Shown piece after piece: positions 57,943-64,000 of a stretch of DNA of 64,000 nucleotides. Position numbers and translations under genes: made by a program. This stretch comes from Halonotius sp046719765 (GTDB lineage Archaea; Halobacteriota; Halobacteria; Halobacteriales; Haloferacaceae). The stretch spans positions 62,001 through 126,000 of the forward strand of contig NZ_JABEBY010000007.1 of NCBI RefSeq assembly GCF_046719765.1, read 5' to 3'. The notes under the pieces are model-generated. The model did no database searches. It was not told where the DNA came from and saw only the letters and a list, made by a program, of their open reading frames with translations. Each line of letters begins with the position of its first letter. Position 1 is the first letter of the stretch.

Positions 57943-58306
57943 CTGCTGTCGTGTTCTCGAATCCCGCTCGCGCGTGATCCGATCGTTGGCCTTCGTCCAC
58001 CACCGCCGCGGCGGTGGCGCGCTGGCGCGGTTCGGTTCTCCTTCGGGACCTGAGCCTTCACGCCGTCTCAGGCGTATTGGCGTCGGCCCCCATTCCACAC
58101 CATCTCGGCTGTCGCCGATCCGGCACGGAACGTCCTGTGTGCGCCCACGGCCACAGTGGGGACTGTCAACTAATGACGTGATTGGTATTAATTCACATCC
58201 TCTCGGCAACAATTGCTGATACTGTGTGGTTCCGCGGCCGCTCTCTCGCAGTTCTGGTCGGCCTTCGACGAGTTCCACTCAGAATAAACTAGGCCGCATA
58301 ACTGTT

Positions 58307-58322
58307 TCTCTCTCTCTCTCTC
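58307..58322 (+). repeat. (TC)8 microsatellite
   Basis: Sixteen bases of alternating T and C, about 80 nt beyond the stop of the actin-like gene. Simple repeats of this length are rare in this GC-rich genome. Confidence 0.75.
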
Positions 58323-58404
58323 GTTTTTCGGCGGTTCGAGATTGAAACTACTGTTTCGACTGCACCGTCGGTAAAAATGGCTGGTGCTGCTGTCGGCGCG
58401 AGCC

Positions 58405-59427
58405 TTACTCCTCGCCGTCGCCGCCGTCCTCGCCCGCGTCGGCCTCCTCTTCTTCCTCGGAGCGGGCGGCCACGAGAGCCCCGCTGGCGACGCTGTACAT
58501 CGGTTCGTCGGGCGAATGGACGCCGCTGATCGAAAACGGGATGTTCGCATCTTTGAGGTGGTCGGCAAACAGATCCTCGAACCCGTTGGGGCTGGAGGTG
58601 CCGCCCGTGACGACGACCGGCACGTCGAGACCCTCTTCGACGTCTTCCTCGTCGACCTCGTTGGTGATGTTCTCGATCACGTAATCGAGCAGGTTCTCGT
58701 AGTAGATGGCGAGCGCGCCTTCGACGCCGCCGACATCGGTCTGGAAGTCCAACTCGAAGTCGTCCTCTTTGATTGAGGTCACCTTGTCGACGGGCGTCCC
58801 CGTCGCCTGGGCGGTCTGTTCGTCGACCCAGTCGCCCCCGCGGGCGATGGAGAACTTCATGACCGGCACCGCGTAGTAGGCCAGACAGACGTTGGTCATC
58901 CCCGCGCCGAAGCTGATCCCCAGCCCGGTGAAGTTGTTGTCGGCGAGTTCGGAGTAGATGACCGCCATCCCCTCGTTGATCGGCTCGGGGTTATACCCCA
59001 TATCGCCGAGCATCGACTCCAGCGTTTTCTCGTGGTACAGCGTCGAGAGATCCGAATCGATGGGGTCGGCCGGACTCGAATAGTAGAGCCGCTCGTCGTG
59101 TTTCGAGGGTTCGCCGACGACCTGTTCGGTGATGAGCTTGATCATCGGGATCGCCGAGGACTCGTCGCTGGAGAGGATGCCGTGCTGCATCGGCCGGCGG
59201 GTCTCCTCGTTGAAGATGTTCGCAAAGTTGAGCGCGTCGTCGCCGACGACGTACACCTGGTCGTCCTTTCGGATGTGGAGCACCTCGCTGCGAGAGAGCA
59301 TCTGCTCGGCCATGTCGCTGTACTCGATCTCGACGAACGAGTTCCGCTGTTGTACGAAGACAGTTTCCGCGCCCTCCTGCCGCGCGGAGAGAATATTCAT
59401 CGTGCCAACGTCCAATCCTTTTGCCAT
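58405..59427 (-). CDS. Actin-like ATPase (salactin type)
   Basis: A 340-residue member of the actin/Hsp70 fold. The N-terminal phosphate loop is GLDVGTMNILSA, the second is GLGISFGAGMTNV near residue 170, and the adenosine motif is VVVTGGTSSPNGF near 275. Length and acidic tail match salactin, the dynamically unstable haloarchaeal actin homologue described in Halobacterium, or the related volactin. The role is probably cytoskeletal (growth, shape or segregation). A TTATG promoter-like element lies about 30 nt upstream. The assignment rests on remembered family features. Confidence 0.75.
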   Translation of the reverse strand: MAKGLDVGTMNILSARQEGAETVFVQQRNSFVEIEYSDMAEQMLSRSEVLHIRKDDQVYVVGDDALNFANIFNEETRRPMQHGILSSDESSAIPMIKLITEQVVGEPSKHDERLYYSSPADPIDSDLSTLYHEKTLESMLGDMGYNPEPINEGMAVIYSELADNNFTGLGISFGAGMTNVCLAYYAVPVMKFSIARGGDWVDEQTAQATGTPVDKVTSIKEDDFELDFQTDVGGVEGALAIYYENLLDYVIENITNEVDEEDVEEGLDVPVVVTGGTSSPNGFEDLFADHLKDANIPFSISGVHSPDEPMYSVASGALVAARSEEEEEADAGEDGGDGEE

Positions 59428-59609
59428 AGATGGGCTTCAAAGCCGATCTACATAAGCCTTCGTAGGGGGTATATGTCGCTGACGCAACCAGGGCTTTTGC
59501 GGTCGCTACGGCCGATTTTGCTGGGTTTGGTTTCCACCGGCTCGGCGTCGTTGCGGCGGCGTCAACACAGGCCGCGGGTTCAAGATCAGCACAAACTACA
59601 GATTCGAGA

Positions 59610-60494
59610 TCAGAACAGCCCGCGAATCCGCTCGACGATCCCGTTCTCTGCTGCCGCGGCCTCTTCGTCCTCGCGCTGTTGTTCGCGGAGTTCCCGCAGC
59701 GCGGCGGCCTGATCGTCGGTGCCCTCGCCGCTGGAGGTTTCGACTTCGCCGCCCTGTAAGCCTTTGAGCTGTGAAACCGCGTCGTTGACGCTGCCGTCGG
59801 CGGTGCGGGTTTCGTTCCCCGAATCCGGCATGTTCGAGCTATCGATGTCGTCGACGGCGCTCGTATCGAGGTTAAGGGTTCGTGTCTCCGTTTTGGCGAC
59901 GCCACCCCACGAGAGTTCGGCGTCGTCGAGCGCGCCGTCGATATCAGCCCGAACCTGTTCGTCGGTGACGGTCTCCTCCTCATCGCTGTCGTCGCTGTCG
60001 GCCTCGCTGTCGACCGCGACTGTGCCGGCCGCCCGTTCGACCTGGTGGGCGACGAGCGCGGCGGCCGTCGCCGCGATGACGACGACGATGCCGACGCTGT
60101 AGATGCCGACGACCTGCGGGGCGTAATCCGGCCCGACGGAGACGTTGAAGTCGTTCGGGTAGACGCCGACGAACCGGACGATCCCGGCCGCACAGATCAC
60201 GCTCCCGCCGCCGGCGACCAGCAACATTCGCCGGTCGACGGGGAGTAACACGACGATCCCACCCAACAGCGCGGGCGCGCCGACCGCGCCGCTGACGATG
60301 GCGACCTGTCGCAAGCCGTAGGCCGTCCCGCTCAGCGTCGCGCTGTAGAGGAACACGAGGATGCCAGCGATACCGAGCCCCAAGCCGAGGAAGAAAAGTC
60401 CGAAGCCAGCGTAGACGTCGACTGCGCGATCCGGATCGCCGATATACTGCCGGTAGTAGCGGAGGAGTTGGTTCGAATCGGTCGCCTCGCTCAT
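59610..60494 (-). CDS. Membrane protein resembling cell division protein CdpA (DUF7139-like)
   Basis: A 294-residue protein with an N-terminal cytoplasmic stretch (DSNQLLRYYRQYIGDPDRA), five or six membrane helices in residues 30-170, and a long acidic, disordered C-terminal region ending in NGIVERIRGLF, an amphipathic terminus suited to binding a partner. This layout is that of CdpA, a Haloferax division-ring anchor. The identification is tentative. The ATG at 60494 is preferred to an upstream start at 60524. Confidence 0.6.
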   Translation of the reverse strand: MSEATDSNQLLRYYRQYIGDPDRAVDVYAGFGLFFLGLGLGIAGILVFLYSATLSGTAYGLRQVAIVSGAVGAPALLGGIVVLLPVDRRMLLVAGGGSVICAAGIVRFVGVYPNDFNVSVGPDYAPQVVGIYSVGIVVVIAATAAALVAHQVERAAGTVAVDSEADSDDSDEEETVTDEQVRADIDGALDDAELSWGGVAKTETRTLNLDTSAVDDIDSSNMPDSGNETRTADGSVNDAVSQLKGLQGGEVETSSGEGTDDQAAALRELREQQREDEEAAAAENGIVERIRGLF

Positions 60495-60580
60495 AGCGAA
60501 GCCTTTCAGCCCGACTGTAATCATTGTTCCCCCGACCCCAGTACTTTAGCGCTCCGGCGACGAGTACCAACCGATCAACA

Positions 60581-60757
60581 GTGGAACCGGACTGTCCACG
60601 GTGTGGCGAGGCCCTGACGACGTTCGCGCTGGCCGGGGTCGAGGCCTTCACCTGCGAGGCCTGCGGCTACGTCGGCGTCGAGGCCGACCACTCCGGCGAG
60701 CCGAACGCCGCTGAGAGCTGGGAAGACGCCCTCCGGCGGTTCCACGAGGATTCCTGA
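60581..60757 (+). CDS. Small CPxCG-type zinc-finger protein
   Basis: A 58-residue protein with two zinc knuckles, CPRCGEAL and CEACGYVG, followed by an acidic helix ending in RRFHEDS. Such micro-proteins are common in haloarchaea and often regulatory. A GTG at 60581 is taken as the start because it directly precedes the first cysteine pair; the frame is open upstream to 60527. One base separates its stop from the next start. Confidence 0.65.
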   Translation: MEPDCPRCGEALTTFALAGVEAFTCEACGYVGVEADHSGEPNAAESWEDALRRFHEDS

Positions 60758-60758
60758 T

Positions 60759-61469
60759 ATGCCATCACTTGATATCACCGACGACCACCACGACCGCATC
60801 ACCGCGTTGCGCGAGGAACTCGCCGACGCCCACGCCGACAGCTACACCTCGGTTACGCTGTTAGATACCCTGGCCTATCTGCTCGATCTCGCCGACGCTG
60901 TCGACGACCCCGAGCGCGAGGCCGACGTTGCGTCCGCCGCCGACGGCGACGACGCCGACCCGTTCCCGCGCGACAAACTCGAAGCCCGCCTCAGCGAGCG
61001 CAACCGCCGGCACAGCGACGCCGACGCCGAGACGCCGATGGATCTCTACACCATCGCCGCCGAGTACGACATCTCCGGCCGCAGCAACATGACCAAACAG
61101 GAACTCGTGACGGCGATCCTCGACGCGACCGAACGCCGCTACACCGATCCGCTCGCGCCTGTCGACGTCGACTTTCCCGACCCGGACAGCGACGCGGCGT
61201 CAGAAGCTAATCACGCCAACGCTGCTGACAGCGACGCCGATACCGAGAGCGACGTTGATGGCGATGATTCCGCTGGCGACGATGGTAGCGACGGCGACGC
61301 CAGTGATGACGGCCAGCTCAACGCGATGTTGAGCCTGCTTGAGACCCACAGCGACAAGTGGCACTCGGCCGATGGCGACGCCCGCTACGAAGTCGAACTC
61401 CCGGACGGCAGCGTTGAATCGGCCCGCACCAAAGACGACGTTCGCGCGACCCTGTTCAAACACTACTAA
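60759..61469 (+). CDS. Acidic protein with Rho-N/SAP-like domain
   Basis: A 236-residue protein. The N-terminus is helical (DDHHDRITALREELADAHAD); residues 94-120 (DLYTIAAEYDISGRSNMTKQ) match the Rho-N/SAP-like nucleic-acid binding helix pattern; a very acidic Asp/Ser linker (about 130-185) and a C-terminal strand pair complete it. It could bind nucleic acid through the SAP-like part. No named family. It follows the zinc-finger gene by one base and precedes a small gene by two. Confidence 0.65.
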   Translation: MPSLDITDDHHDRITALREELADAHADSYTSVTLLDTLAYLLDLADAVDDPEREADVASAADGDDADPFPRDKLEARLSERNRRHSDADAETPMDLYTIAAEYDISGRSNMTKQELVTAILDATERRYTDPLAPVDVDFPDPDSDAASEANHANAADSDADTESDVDGDDSAGDDGSDGDASDDGQLNAMLSLLETHSDKWHSADGDARYEVELPDGSVESARTKDDVRATLFKHY

Positions 61470-61471
61470 CG

Positions 61472-61741
61472 ATGGGACTGCTTGACACCCTCAAATCGTG
61501 GCTCGGCCTCGGCGGCGACACCGCCAGCGAGACTGACACCGCGACCGACGAGACGCCGACCGAGGAACCGAAACTCGACCCCAGCGGCGCGACCGAAACC
61601 CGCGTCAAATCAACTGATTCCGCTGTCGACGCGCTCAAACAGACCCGAAGCGAGGCTGCCGAGACCGCCGCGGGCGACGTTGCCGACGGTAATGGGTCGG
61701 CTCCCGATGGCGAGACGGCCGACGCGAACCCCGAACAATAA
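61472..61741 (+). CDS. Small acidic protein with amphipathic N-terminus
   Basis: An 89-residue protein. The first 14 residues (MGLLDTLKSWLGLG) would form an amphipathic membrane-associating helix; the rest is disordered and rich in Asp, Glu, Thr and Ala. It is similar in character to the ends of membrane-anchored regulators. Placed after the SAP-like gene by 2 nt, likely in one operon. No family recognised. Confidence 0.6.
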   Translation: MGLLDTLKSWLGLGGDTASETDTATDETPTEEPKLDPSGATETRVKSTDSAVDALKQTRSEAAETAAGDVADGNGSAPDGETADANPEQ

Positions 61742-61841
61742 CCCGCCTTCGTTGCTTCTCCTGATCTCGGTTTCCTCATTGTGGCCTCCGCTGTCTTCGC
61801 AACTGCTAACTGACGACCCCACCGACACCCGATAACAACTG

Positions 61842-63359
61842 ATGCGACTCCCGGACTCACAACTCGCGGTGTTGGAAGCCGCCTCGGCGACCGAACCGAC
61901 GCCAGTCGATCGGCTGGCCGACACGACTGAACTAAAGCCGGAATCCGTCACCCGCGCGGCCTTCGATCTCCGCGACGACGGGCTGGTCACCATCGACGAA
62001 CGCACCGAGACCACCGCTGATCTCACCGACGAGGCACACAACTATCTCGCTGATGGCCTCCCCGAAATCCGCCTCTACCGCGCGGCCATCGACGCTGGTG
62101 CCGACGACGCAGCCGTCGAACTCGGCCAACTCATCGGCGCGGCCGGCCTGGAGGGTCCCGAGGTCGACATCGCCCTCGCCAACTTCGCGCGCAAAGGATA
62201 CGGCGAGATCGATTCCGGCAGCGTCACCGCCGACCCAGATGCCGACCCCGACAGCGACCCCGAAGCCGACGCGCTCGCAACGCTGGCCGATGGCGGCAGC
62301 GTCGACAACGACGCCATCGACGCCGACCTCCTCGACCAACTCGAACGCCGCGACCTGATTATTCAGCGCGAACATACTGTCCGCGAGATCACGCTCACCG
62401 ACGACGCCGTCACCGCCCTGATGGAGGGCATCGAGGCCGCCGAAACGGTCGACCGCCTGACGCCCGAAATGCTGACCAGCGGCGAGTGGCAGGACGTGGA
62501 GTTCAGTGAGTACAACGTCGAAGCCGACGCGCCCGCAGTCGAGGGCGGCCGCAAGCACATTCTCCGACAGACGGCCGACCGCGCGAAGGACGTACTCGTC
62601 GGGATGGGGTTCCAGGAGATGGACGGCCCGCATGCTGACGCCGACTTCTGGATCAACGACTGCCTGTTCATGCCGCAGGATCACCCCGCCCGCACCCACT
62701 GGGATCGCTTCGCCCTCGACGTGCCGCCGATCCAAGACCTTCCCGATCAACTCGTCGACCGCGTCGAGTCAGCCCACCGCGAGGGCGTTGGCGACGACGG
62801 CGACGGCTACCACTCGCCGTGGGATCGGGATTTCGCCGAGGCCGTCGCCCTCCGGGGGCACACCACGTCGCTGTCGATGCGCTATCTCTCCGGCTTCGCT
62901 GGAGCCGATATCGAGCCGCCGCAGCGATACTTCTCGGTCGAGAAGGTCTACCGCAACGACACGCTTGACCCGACCCACCTGCTGGAGTTCTTCCAGATCG
63001 AGGGCTGGGTGCTGGCCGAAGATCTCTCGGTGCGGGATCTGATGGGCACCTTCGAGGAGTTCTATGCGCAGTTCGGCATCACCGACCTCGAATTCAAACC
63101 CCACTACAACCCTTACACGGAGCCATCCTTCGAGCTGTTCGGCACCCACCCCACAACGGGTGAGATCGTCGAGATCGGCAACTCGGGGCTGTTCCGCCCT
63201 GAGGTGCTGGAACCCCTCGGCATCGAGGCCGACGTGATGGCGTGGGGCCTCGCCCTCGAACGCCTGCTCATGCTGATGTACGGCTTCGAGGATATCCGCG
63301 ATGTCCACGGGACACTGTGTGATCTTGAACTGCTGCGGGAAACGGAGGTGCTTCAGTAA
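61842..63359 (+). CDS. pheS: Phenylalanyl-tRNA synthetase alpha subunit
   Basis: Catalytic subunit of the (alpha-beta)2 enzyme. The 505-residue archaeal-type protein starts with winged-helix modules, with an Asp-rich insert around residues 130-145 (PDADPDSDPEADALA), then the class II core: motif 2 RYFSVEKVYRNDTLD with FFQIEGWVL, and motif 3 GLALERLLMLMYG near the end. It is followed by pheT with a TAATG overlap. Confidence 0.95.
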   Translation: MRLPDSQLAVLEAASATEPTPVDRLADTTELKPESVTRAAFDLRDDGLVTIDERTETTADLTDEAHNYLADGLPEIRLYRAAIDAGADDAAVELGQLIGAAGLEGPEVDIALANFARKGYGEIDSGSVTADPDADPDSDPEADALATLADGGSVDNDAIDADLLDQLERRDLIIQREHTVREITLTDDAVTALMEGIEAAETVDRLTPEMLTSGEWQDVEFSEYNVEADAPAVEGGRKHILRQTADRAKDVLVGMGFQEMDGPHADADFWINDCLFMPQDHPARTHWDRFALDVPPIQDLPDQLVDRVESAHREGVGDDGDGYHSPWDRDFAEAVALRGHTTSLSMRYLSGFAGADIEPPQRYFSVEKVYRNDTLDPTHLLEFFQIEGWVLAEDLSVRDLMGTFEEFYAQFGITDLEFKPHYNPYTEPSFELFGTHPTTGEIVEIGNSGLFRPEVLEPLGIEADVMAWGLALERLLMLMYGFEDIRDVHGTLCDLELLRETEVLQ

Positions 63360-64000
63360 TGCCTGTTGTCGATGTCGACCCCGACGAACTGCGGGAACTG
63401 ACTGGTCACGACGAGAAATCCGACGACGAACTCAAGGACGACTTGTTCAACCTTGGCCTCGAATTCGAGGGCGAGACCGACGAGGGCGAACTCCAACTCG
63501 AATTCGCGCCCGACCGCCTTGATCGCCTCTCCGTCGAGGGTGTCGCCCGCTCGCTGCGGTATCAGTACGGTGACGATACCGGCGTCTATGTACCCAATAC
63601 GAACGATCCCGACTGGACATATGAGGTCGAAGATACCGTCCCCGAGGGCCGGCCCTACGTCACGGGTGCCATCGTCCGCGACGTGAACATGACCGAGGAC
63701 GTGCTGGAATCGCTGATCCAGCTCCAGGAGAAACTCCACGCGACGATGGGTCGCAAACGCGCGAAGGCGGCCATCGGCATCCACGACCTGACGATGCTGA
63801 AGGGTGCGGGCCTCGGCGACGACGACAGCGGCCACTCGATCACCTACCGCGGGATCGATCCCGACGGCGACCGATTCGTCCCCCTTGATGCCGACAGCGA
63901 GATGACGCCTGCCGAGGTGCTCACCGATCACCCGATCGGCGACAAGTTCGGCGACCTTCTCGATGGGTTCGACCGCTATCCCGCGATCTACGACGATCTC
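63359..64000 (+). CDS. pheT: Phenylalanyl-tRNA synthetase beta subunit (partial, C-terminus outside window)
   Basis: The first 214 codons are present, starting MPVVDVDPDELRELTGHDE in the TAATG overlap with pheS. LGLEFEGETDEGELQLEFAP and the following APDRLDRLSVEGVARSLR match the B1/B5-type start of the archaeal beta subunit, which lacks the long bacterial N-terminal EMAP-like domain. The protein continues beyond the window edge. Confidence 0.93.
   Translation, partial: MPVVDVDPDELRELTGHDEKSDDELKDDLFNLGLEFEGETDEGELQLEFAPDRLDRLSVEGVARSLRYQYGDDTGVYVPNTNDPDWTYEVEDTVPEGRPYVTGAIVRDVNMTEDVLESLIQLQEKLHATMGRKRAKAAIGIHDLTMLKGAGLGDDDSGHSITYRGIDPDGDRFVPLDADSEMTPAEVLTDHPIGDKFGDLLDGFDRYPAIYDDL

Larger units (their letters stand above)
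57638..58404. other. 767-bp noncoding region with hairpin array and TC repeat
   Basis: No credible gene: open frames here (for example 57651-57977) have Pro/Gly/Arg-rich translations. The first part is a GC-rich array of short hairpins (57675-57942), followed by a perfect 18-bp palindrome near 58000-58018, then AT-richer DNA near 58160-58300 and a (TC)8 run (58307-58322). It closes the RM island before the actin-like gene. Confidence 0.6.

Noticed and set aside
57651..57977. 108-codon open frame downstream of the nuclease gene
   Set aside because: Pro/Gly/Arg/Val-rich translation made from GC-rich hairpins, no haloarchaeal acidity and no third-position bias.
57638..58404. RNase P RNA or SRP RNA in the hairpin-rich gap
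   Set aside because: The conserved core sequences of either RNA (for example GAGGAAAGUC-like for RNase P, or the SRP domain IV loops) were not found.

Overview
The window is GC-rich chromosomal DNA from an extremely halophilic archaeon (class Halobacteria). The evidence is a strongly acidic predicted proteome, C/G-dominated third codon positions, TATA boxes about 25-30 nt upstream of leaderless starts, archaeal housekeeping genes (thermosome, DNA polymerase D small subunit, PriL, Hjc, Orc1/Cdc6, A-type ATP synthase subunit D, EndA) and a bacteriorhodopsin gene. The genus cannot be fixed from sequence alone; a Haloferacales/Halorubraceae-like organism is plausible.

Layout. 1-9 kb: MATE exporter fragment, thiamine salvage pair thiE-thiM, an M29-like aminopeptidase, a creatininase-family protein, MptD-type dihydroneopterin aldolase, the sugar dehydrogenase Azf, a repeat-bearing intergenic region, then atpD and bacteriorhodopsin side by side, and a glycerophosphodiesterase. 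9-20 kb: leuS, alanine dehydrogenase-like protein, thermosome subunit with a triple-hairpin 3 prime region, a PTS-dependent dihydroxyacetone kinase operon (dhaKLM), a coiled-coil protein and hisI. 20-35 kb: EamA exporter with divergent regulator, a NucS-N/zinc-finger protein, a HAD phosphatase, two back-to-back toxin-antitoxin modules, a Hel308-like helicase, priL, hjc, SAH hydrolase and SAH/MTA deaminase, a third TA-like module and a degenerate M48 peptidase. 35-43 kb: hisG, Trm-G10-type tRNA methyltransferase, an ACR3/bile-acid family transporter, pyrE, a DUF373 membrane protein, a radical SAM protein and a partial duplicate of its 3 prime end.

43-51 kb is the replication origin neighbourhood. 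The oapA-oapB-oapC operon and orc1 diverge from a noncoding region (44785-45768) holding inverted origin recognition boxes around an AT-rich unwinding region, followed by sec11 and the small subunit of DNA polymerase D. ORB-like sequences also occur inside the polymerase gene. 51-54.8 kb: prepilin peptidase, endA and trpS. 54.8-58.4 kb is an accessory island: a C5-cytosine methyltransferase diverging from a winged-helix controller plus a putative restriction endonuclease, then about 770 bp of noncoding DNA with an array of similar short hairpins. 58.4-64 kb: an actin-like protein (salactin type), a membrane protein resembling the division factor CdpA, a cluster of small acidic and zinc-finger proteins, pheS and the 5 prime part of pheT.

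No rRNA, tRNA, CRISPR array or complete insertion sequence was recognised. The most noteworthy items are the oriC1-type origin and ORB-like copies in polD1, the bop-atpD linkage, the inverted-repeat element at 6150-6498, the hairpin array at 57675-57942, the RM island and three TA modules.
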